Shown: positions 44,068 to 53,011 of the stretch, one piece after another
How positions within the stretch are numbered: position 1 is the first letter of the stretch
Layout of the letters: the number at the start of each line of letters is the position of its first letter
Position numbers and translations under genes: made by a program
The notes under the pieces: generated by a model
What the model was told of the DNA's origin: nothing
Seen by the model: the letters and a program-made list of their open reading frames with translations, nothing else
Database searches by the model: none
Source of the DNA: Streptosporangium brasiliense
GTDB taxonomy: Bacteria; Actinomycetota; Actinomycetes; Streptosporangiales; Streptosporangiaceae
DNA length: 64,000 nucleotides
Assembly: GCF_030811595.1 (NCBI RefSeq)
Contig: NZ_JAUSRB010000001.1
Location: 1,178,001-1,242,000 of the forward strand
Direction of reading: 5' to 3'

Positions 44068-45135
44068 ATGACCGTCACCCACGCCCGGCGCCGCGAACGT
44101 CTCGCGGCACTGCTCCCCGCTCACGGAGCGGACGCGATCCTGGTCACCCGTGGCGTCAACGTGCGCTACCTGACCGGCCTGGCCAGCTCCAACGCGGCGG
44201 TGCTCGTCCGGGCCGACGCCCGTGCCACGCTGGCCACCGACTCCCGCTACGCCGAGGCCGCGCGGCGGATCTGCTCCGACATCGAGGTGGTCGAGGAGCG
44301 TGACGTCGCCGGATCCCTGGTCGGGCTGGCCGGCCGGGTCGCCGTCGAGGCCCACCACATGCCCGTCGCCGACTACTTCCGGCTGGGCGAGGGCCTGATG
44401 CGCCTGTCCGGCCTGGTGGAGTCGGTGCGCCGGGTCAAGGACGAGGCCGAGATCGACCTCATCCGCGTCGCCTGCGAGCTCACCGACCAGGCGTTCTCCG
44501 ACGTGCTGCCCCTGCTGCGGCCCGGGGCGACCGAGCGGGAGATCGCCAGGGCGCTGGAGTCCCGGATGATCGAGCTCGGCGCCGAGAAGCCCGCCTTCGA
44601 CTCGATCGTGGCGGCCGGCCCCAACGGCTCGATCCCGCACCACTCGCCCTCGGACCGGCCGTTGGAGCGGGGCGACCTGGTCACCATGGACTTCGGGGCG
44701 CTGCACGAGGGCTACCATGCCGACATGACCCGGACGGTGGCCATCGGCGAGCCCGCCCAGTGGCAGCGCGAGCTGTACGACCTGGTCCGCGCCGCCCAGC
44801 GCGCCGGCCGCCGGGCCGTACGGCCCGGCGCCGCCACCGACGAGGTGGACGCCGCGGCCCGCGACCTCATCGCGGAGGCGGGTCACGGGGCGCACTTCGG
44901 GCACGGCCTCGGACACGGCGTCGGGCTGGAGATCCACGAGCTGCCGTTCCTGTCTCCGGTGAAGCCAGAGCCCGACAGCGAGCACGCTAGACTAGAGGAT
45001 CGAGTTCCGGTCACCGTTGAGCCTGGAGTTTACCTCCCGGGCAGGGGCGGCGTCCGCATCGAGGACACGCTCGTGACGCGTGATGACGGACCGGAACTTC
45101 TCACACGGACGACCAAAGAGCTGCTTGTCCTTTAG
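44068..45135 (+). CDS. M24-family Xaa-Pro aminopeptidase
   Basis: A 355-residue creatinase/aminopeptidase P-type hydrolase that removes residues preceding proline. The pita-bread domain (about 125-355) shows the two-metal ligands: Asp pair in MDFGALHEGYHADMTRT, His in FGHGLGHGVGLEIHE, and the two Glu in TVEPGVYLPG and RIEDTLV. The N-terminal 120 residues are the creatinase-N domain (GVNVRYLTGLASSNAAVLV). ATG 44068 fits a leaderless start; a longer frame to 43969 is low complexity. It precedes efp by 24 bases, an order common in bacteria. Confidence 0.93.
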   Translation: MTVTHARRRERLAALLPAHGADAILVTRGVNVRYLTGLASSNAAVLVRADARATLATDSRYAEAARRICSDIEVVEERDVAGSLVGLAGRVAVEAHHMPVADYFRLGEGLMRLSGLVESVRRVKDEAEIDLIRVACELTDQAFSDVLPLLRPGATEREIARALESRMIELGAEKPAFDSIVAAGPNGSIPHHSPSDRPLERGDLVTMDFGALHEGYHADMTRTVAIGEPAQWQRELYDLVRAAQRAGRRAVRPGAATDEVDAAARDLIAEAGHGAHFGHGLGHGVGLEIHELPFLSPVKPEPDSEHARLEDRVPVTVEPGVYLPGRGGVRIEDTLVTRDDGPELLTRTTKELLVL

Positions 45136-45159
45136 AGCGGCCGTACGCAGGAGAAACTA

Positions 45160-45720
45160 GTGGCGACGACGAACGACCTCAAGAACGGCCTGGTGCTCAA
45201 GCTCGACGGCGGTGAGCTCTGGACGGTTGTGGAGTTCCAGCACGTCAAGCCCGGTAAGGGTGGTGCGTTCGTCCGCACCAAGCTGAAGAACGTCCTTTCG
45301 GGCAAGGTCGTCGACAAGACCTTCAACGCCGGCGTCAAGGTCGAGGTGGCCAACGTCGACAAGCGCGAGATGCAGTTCTCCTACATGGACGGCGACGACT
45401 TCGTCTTCATGGACACCGAGACCTACGACATGCTTCACGTCTCTCGGGTCGCGGTCGGCGACGCCGCCAACTACCTGCTGGAGAACATGCTGGCCACGGT
45501 GGCGATCAACGAGGGCAACGTGCTCTACGTCGACCTGCCCGCGGCCGTCGAGCTGATCATCGCCGAGACCGAGCCCGGCCTCCAGGGCGACCGCTCCACC
45601 GGTGGCACCAAGCCCGCCAAGCTGGAGACCGGCGCCGAGATCAAGGTGCCGCTGTTCATCACGACCGGTGAGAAGGTCAAGGTCGACACCCGCACCGGCG
45701 ATTACCTCGGCCGGGCCTGA
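45160..45720 (+). CDS. efp: translation elongation factor P
   Basis: Relieves ribosome stalling on polyproline stretches. The 186-residue protein has three beta-barrel domains: [37 protein letters not shown] with Lys33 at the loop tip facing the peptidyl-transferase centre, [16 protein letters not shown] and [20 protein letters not shown]. No EF-P-modifying enzyme gene is seen here. GTG 45160 has AGGAGAAAC upstream. Its stop overlaps the nusB start by one base. Confidence 0.96.
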   Translation: MATTNDLKNGLVLKLDGGELWTVVEFQHVKPGKGGAFVRTKLKNVLSGKVVDKTFNAGVKVEVANVDKREMQFSYMDGDDFVFMDTETYDMLHVSRVAVGDAANYLLENMLATVAINEGNVLYVDLPAAVELIIAETEPGLQGDRSTGGTKPAKLETGAEIKVPLFITTGEKVKVDTRTGDYLGRA

Positions 45721-46130
45721 TGTCGGCACGGGGTAAGGCGCGCAGGCGCGCGCTGGACATCCTGTTCGAGGCGGAGGCGCGCAGCCAGGACCCGCTGAGC
45801 GTCCTCGCCGAGCGCCTGGAGCGGGCCGAGCCGCCCGTCAACGAATACACCGCGACGATCGTCGAGGGCGTGTGCCGGCACCGGGCGCGCATCGACGAGC
45901 TGATCACCACCTACGCCGAGGGCTGGACGCTCGACCGCATGCCCGCGGTCGACCGCAACCTGCTGCGCGGCGGCACCTACGAGCTGCTGTGGATGCCCGA
46001 CGTCCCCGAGGGCGTCGTCATCAGCGAATGGGTCAGCCTGGCCTCCGAGCTGTCGACCGACGAGTCGCCGCAGTTCGTCAACGGACTGATGGCCCGCTTC
46101 AAGCAGCTCAAGCCGTCCCTGGCGCTGTAG
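45720..46130 (+). CDS. nusB: transcription antitermination factor NusB
   Basis: A 136-residue helical protein that with S10 (NusE) binds boxA RNA during rRNA transcription. ARGKARRRALDILFEAEAR at the N-terminus and AVDRNLLRGGTYELLWMPDV plus VISEWVSLASELSTDESPQFVNG are the family signatures. ATG 45720 overlaps the efp stop (TGATG), so efp and nusB are coupled. Confidence 0.95.
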   Translation: MSARGKARRRALDILFEAEARSQDPLSVLAERLERAEPPVNEYTATIVEGVCRHRARIDELITTYAEGWTLDRMPAVDRNLLRGGTYELLWMPDVPEGVVISEWVSLASELSTDESPQFVNGLMARFKQLKPSLAL

Positions 46131-46136
46131 CGCGTC

Positions 46137-46167
46137 CCGCGGGAGGCCGGTCACCGGTCTCCCGCGG
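46137..46167 (+). terminator. hairpin after efp-nusB
   Basis: CCGCGGGAG pairs with CTCCCGCGG and CCGGT with ACCGG inside (one G-T pair between), seven bases past the nusB stop. Confidence 0.75.
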
Positions 46168-46308
46168 CCGCCCCGCCCCTCATCCCTCCTGATACGCCCC
46201 GCGCCCGGAAAAGTCTCGATCAAGCGCGCGTACGGATCACCCTTGGCCGGGCCCGGGGACCGCCCGGCGTAGGCTGGGTCCGTCACCGAAAGAGGAGGCG
46301 ATCCGAAG

Positions 46309-47067
46309 TTGCATGCCGTAGGCATCTCCCGGCAGTCAGGGACCCCGGCGGTCCGCACCGCCGTCGTCTGGGACGTCCTGCGGGCAGTGCTGGCCGACAG
46401 GGTGTCCGCGACCGGGCGCGAGCGGCTCGACATCGTCGACGCCGGGGGCGGCACAGGCGGCTTCGCCGTGCCGCTGGCCGAGCTCGGGCATGCCGTCACG
46501 GTCGTCGACCCCAGCCCTGACTCGCTGGCCGCGCTGGAGCGCCGTGCCGCGGAGGCGGGGGTGGCCGTGCGCGCCCTGCAGGGCGACGCGGCCGACCTGG
46601 GCGAGCTGCTCCCCGCCGACGGCGCCGACCTGGTCCTGTGCCACAGCGTGCTGGAATACGTGGAGGATCCGGTCAGCGCGCTGACGGCCATGGCCGGCCT
46701 GCTGCGCGAGGGCGGCGCGATCAGCGTGCTGGCCGCCAACCCGCTCGCCGCCGCGCTGCACCGCTCGATCACCGGCCGGTTCGACGAGGCCCGCCAGGTC
46801 CTGGAGGACCCCGAGGGCCGCTGGGGCGAGCGCGACCCCACGCCGCGGCGCTTCACCCGGGAGGCGCTGTCGAGGCTCCTGGCCGCGACCGGCTTCACCC
46901 TCGGAGAGGTCCACGGGGTGCGCGTCTTCGCCGACCTGGTGCCCAGCCGGCTGCTCGACGGGGAGCCGGGCGCCGCGCGCGCCCTGGTCGCCCTGGAGCA
47001 GGCGGCGGCCGCCCACCCGGTGCTCCGCGACATCGCCACCCAGCTGCACGTCCTCGGCCGTCGATGA
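46309..47067 (+). CDS. class I SAM-dependent methyltransferase
   Basis: A 252-residue methyltransferase: motif I LDIVDAGGGTGGFA (about 40-53), acidic loop VTVVDPSPDSL, motif II DAADLGELLPADGADLVLCH and ISVLAANPLAAAL. The region after about residue 160 (RRFTREALSRLLAATGFTLG) is typical of SmtA/CmoM-like proteins, some of which act on wobble-uridine tRNA; the substrate here is not determined. TTG 46309 has AGAGGAGG ten bases upstream. It precedes dinB by 37 bases, but dinB has its own promoter. Confidence 0.85.
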   Translation: MHAVGISRQSGTPAVRTAVVWDVLRAVLADRVSATGRERLDIVDAGGGTGGFAVPLAELGHAVTVVDPSPDSLAALERRAAEAGVAVRALQGDAADLGELLPADGADLVLCHSVLEYVEDPVSALTAMAGLLREGGAISVLAANPLAAALHRSITGRFDEARQVLEDPEGRWGERDPTPRRFTREALSRLLAATGFTLGEVHGVRVFADLVPSRLLDGEPGAARALVALEQAAAAHPVLRDIATQLHVLGRR

Positions 47068-47070
47068 GGC

Positions 47071-47098
47071 TTGCGTCGAACGCGTGTTCCCATAGGAT
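47071..47098 (+). promoter_or_regulatory. dinB promoter with leaderless start
   Basis: TTGCGT (47071-47076), 16-base spacer, TAGGAT (47093-47098), six bases, then GTG 47105. A LexA box fills the spacer. Confidence 0.6.
47076..47091. promoter_or_regulatory. LexA (SOS) box
   Basis: TCGAAC-GCGT-GTTCCC. Positions 47077-47090 match CGAACRNRYGTTYC, the Gram-positive LexA consensus, at every base, and the left half matches the actinobacterial TCGAAC-N4-GTTCGA palindrome. It sits between -35 and -10, where LexA would block polymerase. Confidence 0.75.
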
Positions 47099-47104
47099 GG
47101 CGCC

Positions 47105-48343
47105 GTGTCGAGGAAACAGCAGATGCCGCGGCCGGGGACGGACCTGGGCGCCGACGACACCGGCTGCCCGATCCTCCACGTCGACATGGACGCCTTCTAC
47201 GCGAGCGTCGAGCTGCGCGAGCGCCCGGAGCTCAAGGGTGCGCCCGTCATCATCGGCGCGCCCGGCGCGCGTGGCGTGGTGCTTAGCGCCACCTACGAGG
47301 CCAGGAGGTTCGGGGTGCACTCGGCCATGCCCATGACCCGGGCCCGCCGGCTCTGCCCCCAGGCAGTGATCATCCCGCCGAGCCGGGGCAAATACGCCGA
47401 GGTCTCCCGGGGCGTCATGGAGATCTTCCGCACGTTCACCCCCGAGGTGGAGCCGATCGCCTCCGACGAGGCCTTCCTCGACGTCGGCGGGGCGCGCAAG
47501 CGCCTCGGCCCGCCGGCCGCGATCGCGGCGATGATCCGCGGGCAGGTCGCGCGCGAGCACGGGATCACCTGCTCCGTCGGCGTGGCCAACAGCAAGTTCG
47601 TCGCCAAGCTCGCCTCGCAGCACTGCAAGCCAGACGGCCTTCTGGTGGTCCCGGTGGACAAGGTGGTGGATTTCCTCCACCCGCTCCCGGTGGGCGCTCT
47701 GTGGGGCGTAGGGGAGCGTACAGAGCAGTCCCTGGTCCGGCTGGGCATCAGGACCGTCGGGGAGCTCGCCGGGGTGCCGGTCGCCACCCTGCAGCGCCAC
47801 CTCGGCCAGGCGGCCGGCGCGCATCTGGCCGCGCTCGCCTGGGGGCGCGACGAGCGTCCGGTGACCCCGCACGTGCCCGACAAGAGCATCGGGGCCGAAG
47901 AGACATTCGCCACAGATGTCGACGACCCAGTGAAGATCCGCAGGGAGCTGCTCCGCCTCTCCGAACGGGTCGCCGCCAGGCTCAGGGAGGGCGGCCACGT
48001 CGGCCGCACGGTCAGTGTCAAGCTCCGCCGCGCCGACTTCAGCACCATCTCCCGCTCCCGGACCCTCCGGGAGCCGACGGACGTCGCCCAGGTGCTCTAC
48101 GCGACCGCCTGCGACCTCTACACCGCCGCCGGCCTGGAGAAAGTCCGGCTCCGCCTGGTCGGGGTGCGGGTGGAGAACCTCCGTCCGGCCGGCGAGGTCA
48201 CCCGGCAGCTCGGCCTGGGGGAGCGGGAGACGGGCTGGCGGGAGGCCGAGCAGGCGATGGACCGGGCGGCCCGGAGATTCGGCCGGGATGCGGTGCTCCC
48301 GGCGTCGCTTGTACGCCCGCCGTTTGATGGAATGGATCCATGA
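47105..48343 (+). CDS. dinB: DNA polymerase IV (Y family)
   Basis: Error-prone translesion polymerase of 412 aa. HVDMDAFYASVELRERPEL holds the first catalytic Asp (27), SDEAFLDV the second acidic pair (Asp121, Glu122). GVVLSATYEARRFGVHSAMP and CSVGVANSKFVAKLAS are palm/fingers motifs; little-finger domain from about 245. RQLGLGERE near residue 370 resembles a beta-clamp-binding QLxLx motif. GTG 47105 appears leaderless and is controlled by a LexA box. The C-terminus ends without extra domains. Confidence 0.95.
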   Translation: MSRKQQMPRPGTDLGADDTGCPILHVDMDAFYASVELRERPELKGAPVIIGAPGARGVVLSATYEARRFGVHSAMPMTRARRLCPQAVIIPPSRGKYAEVSRGVMEIFRTFTPEVEPIASDEAFLDVGGARKRLGPPAAIAAMIRGQVAREHGITCSVGVANSKFVAKLASQHCKPDGLLVVPVDKVVDFLHPLPVGALWGVGERTEQSLVRLGIRTVGELAGVPVATLQRHLGQAAGAHLAALAWGRDERPVTPHVPDKSIGAEETFATDVDDPVKIRRELLRLSERVAARLREGGHVGRTVSVKLRRADFSTISRSRTLREPTDVAQVLYATACDLYTAAGLEKVRLRLVGVRVENLRPAGEVTRQLGLGERETGWREAEQAMDRAARRFGRDAVLPASLVRPPFDGMDP

Positions 48344-48490
48344 CGTCGCCTCCGGTTTGGACTACGTTGGACGTTTTCTTTCGTCTACGTCTACAGCCTC
48401 GTATTCTGGGGATAACCGACCGCGAGGTTCGGACACCCCGTGTCGTCCGTCACCGTCTTCCCCGTCCTGGGGCTGTCCTTGGGAGGCGCC

Positions 48491-48889
48491 GTGCCGCTCT
48501 CTGATCACGAGCAGCGCTTGCTCGACCAGATCGAGCAGGCCCTCTACGCTGAGGACCCGAAGTGGGCCAATACCGTAAGGATCAGTGATCCACGCAGCCA
48601 CTACAAGCGTCGCCTGGTGAAGGCCTCCATCGGCTTCCTCCTGGGCATCGTCCTGTTGATGGTGGGCGTCGTGATCATCAACATCCCGCTCGGCGTCGGC
48701 GGTTTCGTGGTCATGCTCGCCGCGTGCCTGTGGGGTCTGTCAAGCTGGAAGCGGATGAACGGGTTCAGCGAGGCCGCCGCGGCCGCGCGTCCCGGGCAGC
48801 CGGGCAAGACCGGCCGCCGCGGCGGTCCCCGGCAGAGCTTCATGGAGCGGATGGAAGAGCGCTGGCGCCGCCGTAGCGACGAGCGCTAG
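48491..48889 (+). CDS. DUF3040 small membrane protein
   Basis: A 132-residue actinobacterial protein. VPLSDHEQRLLDQIEQALYAEDPK is the DUF3040 N-terminal signature, followed by two membrane helices (ASIGFLLGIVLLMVGVVIIN, VGGFVVMLAACLWGLSSW) and a basic C-terminal tail (QSFMERMEERWRRR). GTG 48491 has GGGAGG just upstream and gives the conserved start; an in-frame GTG at 48440 adds 17 residues. Often found ahead of the mra cluster; function unknown. Confidence 0.85.
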   Translation: MPLSDHEQRLLDQIEQALYAEDPKWANTVRISDPRSHYKRRLVKASIGFLLGIVLLMVGVVIINIPLGVGGFVVMLAACLWGLSSWKRMNGFSEAAAAARPGQPGKTGRRGGPRQSFMERMEERWRRRSDER

Positions 48890-48911
48890 GCCCTGTCCGC
48901 ACGGACAGGGC
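48890..48911 (+). terminator. hairpin immediately after the DUF3040 gene
   Basis: GCCCTGTCCG pairs perfectly with CGGACAGGGC around a CA loop, starting on the base after the stop. Confidence 0.8.
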
Positions 48912-48925
48912 GCGCCGTGAGATCC

Positions 48926-48953
48926 GGCCACCGCCGTCGTGACGGCGGTGGCC
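48926..48953. terminator. second hairpin, 13-bp stem
   Basis: GGCCACCGCCGTC pairs perfectly with GACGGCGGTGGCC around GT, 14 bases past the first hairpin; a tandem terminator. Confidence 0.75.
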
Positions 48954-49038
48954 GCGTCTCACCGGCGACCGCGCGCCGCCCCCGCTGGGGGCGGCGCGCG
49001 GGCCGTCAGGCTCTCCCCGGACCTCTGCCTGGCCAGAG

Positions 49039-49330
49039 TCCGCCGCCATGCTCCGGCGGACCGGGATCCTCCTCCCGCCATGCTCCGGCGGTCAGGTTCT
49101 CCTCGCGCCGTGCCCCGTGACGGTCGCCCGATCGGCGGTGGTCAGGTTGTGCTCCCGCCGGGTTCTGCGGTGGTCGGCCGGTCCTGCGGACCGGATCCCC
49201 CTCGCGCCGTGCCCCGTGACGGTCGGTCGGGTCCGGCGGCGGTCAGGTTCCCCTTCCGTCATGCTCTGCGACGGTCGCCCGGCCCGGTGGTGGTCAGGTT
49301 CCCCTCCCGCCGGGCCGGGCGACGGTCAGG
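49039..49330. repeat. degenerate tandem repeat of about 50 bp
   Basis: Six related blocks resembling GGTCAGGTTCTCCTCGCGCC followed by a C/G-rich half recur at about 49057, 49089, 49139, 49188, 49241 and 49291, spaced mostly 50-52 bases. The tract ends at the 3' end of tgpA. No gene is supported in 48954-49325. Confidence 0.7.
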
Positions 49331-51758
49331 CGTCCCTCCCGGCCGGCCGGCGGATCCGGAGGTTCTCCAGCCGGTCGAAGCCGTCCAGCGCCCGCACCCC
49401 CAGGCGCCGCGCCCGCAGGAGGGTCGAAGGCGGCAGCAGCACCGCGCGGACCCGCCTGCCCCGCGTCACGGCGGCCGCCAGCGCCCGCCGTACCCGGCGG
49501 AGATCATCGGGCAGTGCGCCGATGTCGCCGGGGGTCCGGGCGAAGAGCATCCGCTCCATCGCCGCCGCGACCCTGGCCACCGCCGTCGAGGACTCCTCGT
49601 CGAACCCGTACTGCTCGCTGAGGCGCCGGGCCAGCGCCCGGGGGCTCTCGCTCGGCTGCCGGGACATGCCGTAGTCGCACAACGCGTCGTCGAGCTCGGC
49701 CCAGGCCGCGGCCACCGCGGCCTCCTGCCGGCCGGCTCTGACCGCCACCGCGCCGGTGGGGTCCGGGGCGGTCCCGTCATCGCCCGGGGACTCCGCCCGG
49801 CGGGAGGAGTAGGAGCGCCGCCGGCGGGCGCGCAGCTCCCAGCGGAGCAGGCCGGGGACCAGCGCGACCAGCAGCACGGCCACGGCCCCGAGGCCGATCT
49901 GCGCCGCCAGGGGCGTGCCCTCCTCCACCGGGATCACCGCCGGGCCGATTTCACGGTCGAGGAGCTGGTCACGGCGGTTGCCGGTCGGCTGGCGGGGGGT
50001 GTCCGAGCCCGTGGAGCCGGTGGTGGGGTCCGTCGACGGCCCGTCGTCGCCGGACGTCGGGGACTGCGGCCGCGTGTAGAGCGGCACCGTCGCACTGCCC
50101 TGCCCCGCGCCGCCGGTCGGCGTGGGCTCGAACCGCAGCCACCCCGTGCCCTCGAAGTAGAGCTCGGGCCAGGCGTGCGAGTCGTGGGTGCGCACCTGCC
50201 ACTGGCCGGAGAAGTTGCTGCCCCCGGTGTAGCCGATGGCGACCCGGGCGGGGATGCCCAGGACCCGGGCCAGCACCGCCATCGAGGCGGCGAACTGCTC
50301 GCAGTAGCCGGTCCGGCTGATGAGCAGGAAGTCCGTCAGCGCCGCTCCGCCGTGCCCCTGGGTGGCCAGGCTGTAGGTGAAGCCGCCGTCCTTGGTGAAG
50401 AAGTTCTGGAGCTGGAGCGCCTGCTCGTAGCGGCTGGCGTCCCGCTCCGTCACCTGCCTGGCCAGCTCCCTGATCTGCCGGGGCAGGTTGTCCGGCAGCT
50501 GCAGGTAGCGCTCGTTGATCTCCGGGGAGGCCGGCGGCGCCGCCTTGAGCGACTCCGCCGTGGGCTTGGGCTCCCTCGTGGTGACCTCGTAGGCCAGCCC
50601 ATTGGCGGTGTCCTCGGTGGAGAACACCATGAGGGTGTCCCGGTCGGGCCGCCAGTCTCCCTCGATGCGGATCCGGCTGGCGGGGTAGGGCAGCGGCAGG
50701 AACTCCAGCGGCCCCCTGATCTGGTCGCTCACCTGGATCTTGGTGGTCGCCTCGGTGACGGGCAGGCTCATGTTCTGGCCCGGGGCGGCCGGCATCGGCC
50801 CCTCGGAGACCCGGTCCTCGGAACGGCCCTGCGCCGTCATCGTCCACTGCTCGCCGTCGAAGATGTCCAGCGAGTACAGCCGCAGGTAGCGCGGGACGTT
50901 GTCGTTGACGGTGTAGGTCAGGACGGTCGAGTTGCCCGGCAGCGAGAGCTGGCCCCGCAGGTTGACGATCGGGTTCGGGATGGTGATCGAGTTGCTGCCC
51001 TTCCCCTTGCCGTTGCCCACGCCGAAGCCGAACAGCGGGTCCGGCTCCAGGGTGGGCAGCAGTGAGGGCAGCAGGATGGCCAGCGCGATCGCGGCGAATC
51101 CGATGCGCTTGCCCGACAGTTGCAGGGTCCCGGCGTCGGAGGTGGGCTTCGGGGCGACGAACGACGGGGTCCGGCGCACCAGCACCGCCCTGCCCCAGTG
51201 GGTGACCCGCTCCCGCCCGTCGGCGGCCAGCAGCCCCAGGTAGCCCAGGGCCGCGACGATGAACGTCAGCCAGTTGATCGGCTCGGAGATCACCGCGGCC
51301 GGGACGGTGAACAGCGCCAGCAGCGGCAGCCCGGTGAGCGCGGCGCGGCGCAGCCGGGAGGCGAGCAGGTCGACGATGATCGCGATCAGGCCGACACCGG
51401 TACAGGTCAGCAGGGTGATCCCGGTGTTGGCCGGCACCGGGGCGGCGTACCGCTGGATGTCGGCGAAGCCGGTGAGCAGCGGCTTGGCCAGCCCGATGAG
51501 CGACTCCTCGGTGGGGACCACCCACCTCCACACCTTTTCGTCGGTGAACACCGCCATCAGGTAGAACCACAGCGCTATCAGCTGGAGCAGCGTCACCACC
51601 GCGGCGGGCAGGGTGTAGCGGCTGCCCAGCATGCTGATCCCGGTGACCAGCAGAATGATCCCCAGGCACGCCCAGAACCAGCTGCCGCCCTGGAAGAGAG
51701 GGTAGAGCGCGATCGCGACCGCTCCCGTGGCCGCGCCCGACGCCATGGGAAGTCTCAT
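49326..51758 (-). CDS. TgpA-type membrane transglutaminase-like protease
   Basis: An 810-residue protein. About six N-terminal helices (DUF3488) cover residues 1-235, then an extracytoplasmic transglutaminase core with Cys near 486 (RTGYCEQFAASMAVL), His near 527 (HDSHAWPELYF) and the following Asp/Glu strand (WLRFEPTP), then a Ser/Thr/Pro-rich linker, another helix near 640 (GLGAVAVLLVALVPGLLRW) and a cytoplasmic DUF4129 tail. It is the third gene of a MoxR-DUF58-TgpA operon with ATGA overlaps, a unit thought to act in envelope or protein-maturation processes. ATG 51758 overlaps the DUF58 stop. Confidence 0.9.
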   Translation of the reverse strand: MRLPMASGAATGAVAIALYPLFQGGSWFWACLGIILLVTGISMLGSRYTLPAAVVTLLQLIALWFYLMAVFTDEKVWRWVVPTEESLIGLAKPLLTGFADIQRYAAPVPANTGITLLTCTGVGLIAIIVDLLASRLRRAALTGLPLLALFTVPAAVISEPINWLTFIVAALGYLGLLAADGRERVTHWGRAVLVRRTPSFVAPKPTSDAGTLQLSGKRIGFAAIALAILLPSLLPTLEPDPLFGFGVGNGKGKGSNSITIPNPIVNLRGQLSLPGNSTVLTYTVNDNVPRYLRLYSLDIFDGEQWTMTAQGRSEDRVSEGPMPAAPGQNMSLPVTEATTKIQVSDQIRGPLEFLPLPYPASRIRIEGDWRPDRDTLMVFSTEDTANGLAYEVTTREPKPTAESLKAAPPASPEINERYLQLPDNLPRQIRELARQVTERDASRYEQALQLQNFFTKDGGFTYSLATQGHGGAALTDFLLISRTGYCEQFAASMAVLARVLGIPARVAIGYTGGSNFSGQWQVRTHDSHAWPELYFEGTGWLRFEPTPTGGAGQGSATVPLYTRPQSPTSGDDGPSTDPTTGSTGSDTPRQPTGNRRDQLLDREIGPAVIPVEEGTPLAAQIGLGAVAVLLVALVPGLLRWELRARRRRSYSSRRAESPGDDGTAPDPTGAVAVRAGRQEAAVAAAWAELDDALCDYGMSRQPSESPRALARRLSEQYGFDEESSTAVARVAAAMERMLFARTPGDIGALPDDLRRVRRALAAAVTRGRRVRAVLLPPSTLLRARRLGVRALDGFDRLENLRIRRPAGRDA

Positions 51759-53011
51759 GAGCCGTCCCTACTGAGTGCGTATCGTCCGCGCTGCGCGGCC
51801 CCCTGCCACACGCTCGCGATCGAGGCGCCCGGGGGCAGCCGCACGATGCGCCAGCCCGCCCCGGCGAGGATCGCCTGCGTCGCCTGGTACTCCTCGCTCC
51901 GGCCGAGCTCCGGCCGCTCCCAGCCCGCCACGTCCAGCATCACGGCCACGGCGGTGACGTTGCCGTGCCGCAGCCGGGCCAGCGCCTGGGCCTGCTCCAC
52001 GTCGACCCCGCCGAGCACCGCCACGATCAGGCCGTCGCCGCCGCCCTGCCGCAGCGCGCCGATGCCGTACTCCAGCGACCGCGCCGAGCTCGGCCGCACC
52101 ACGGCGAGGGTGTCCAGCAGCGACCAGCTCAGCCCGGTGTCGGTGAGGCGCTCGGCGCCCTGGTCGGTGACCAGGCGCAGGCCGAGGCCCTCGCGGGCCA
52201 GGTGCACGCCGATGGAGGCCGCGGCCGAGACCGCCACCTCGAACGACGAGCGGGGCCCCTCGCCCCGGTGCGCGTAGCGGCGGGTGTCCAGCAGCAGCGC
52301 GCCCCGGCTCTGCCACTGCTGCTCCTCGCGCCGCACCATCAGCTCGCCGTACCTGGCGGTCGAGCGCCAGTGCACCCGCCGCAGGTCGTCGCCCTGCCGG
52401 TACTCGCGCGGCGCGATGTCGTCGTCGCCGGCGGCCGCCACGCTCCTGGTACGGCTGTCGCCCCCGCCCGTCCACTCGCCGGAGAGGCGGACGTGCGGCA
52501 GGGCCACGACCTGCGGCGTCACCACGAGCGTGTCGCTGATGCTGAAGGACCTGGTCAGCTCGACCAGGCCGAACGGGTCGCTGATCCGGATGGTGAGCGG
52601 GCCGATGCCGAAACGGCCGCGCAGGTCGGACCGGACCCGGTAGTCGATCTCCCGGATGCCCTGCGGCTCCACCCGGTCCAGGACGAACCTGGGCCGCGCC
52701 CCCAGCGCGTAGGGCACGGTGTCCTCGATCATCAGCAGGCCGGTCGGCAGCCGGGTGACGTTCTCCAGCCGCAGTGTCACGGTGGCCTCGCTGCCCACCT
52801 CGGCCCTGGGCGGGTCCAGGCGCCGCGCGCAGCTCAGCCGGTAACGGGTGCGGGCCACCACCATCGCCGCCAGCAGCGGCAGGGAGACGATCAGCACCCC
52901 GATCCTGAGCAGGTCGTGTTCCCCGAGGAAGAAGGCGCACAGCAGCGCCGCGGCGCCGGATGCGAGGAACGACCGTCCGCGGGCGGTCAGCGCCTTGAGA
53001 CCCGAGGTCAC
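51755..53011 (-). CDS. DUF58 membrane-anchored protein
   Basis: A 418-residue protein with two N-terminal helices (FLASGAAALLCAFFLGE, IGVLIVSLPLLAAMVVA) and a VWA-like DUF58 domain; the signature REYRQGDDLRRVHWRSTARYGELMVR begins near residue 213. The MIDAS-type site is degenerate. GTG 53011 overlaps the MoxR stop in GTGA, and the frame open before it is only a shadow. It pairs with MoxR and TgpA in many actinomycetes and probably bridges the ATPase and the transglutaminase. Confidence 0.9.
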   Translation of the reverse strand: MTSGLKALTARGRSFLASGAAALLCAFFLGEHDLLRIGVLIVSLPLLAAMVVARTRYRLSCARRLDPPRAEVGSEATVTLRLENVTRLPTGLLMIEDTVPYALGARPRFVLDRVEPQGIREIDYRVRSDLRGRFGIGPLTIRISDPFGLVELTRSFSISDTLVVTPQVVALPHVRLSGEWTGGGDSRTRSVAAAGDDDIAPREYRQGDDLRRVHWRSTARYGELMVRREEQQWQSRGALLLDTRRYAHRGEGPRSSFEVAVSAAASIGVHLAREGLGLRLVTDQGAERLTDTGLSWSLLDTLAVVRPSSARSLEYGIGALRQGGGDGLIVAVLGGVDVEQAQALARLRHGNVTAVAVMLDVAGWERPELGRSEEYQATQAILAGAGWRIVRLPPGASIASVWQGAAQRGRYALSRDGS

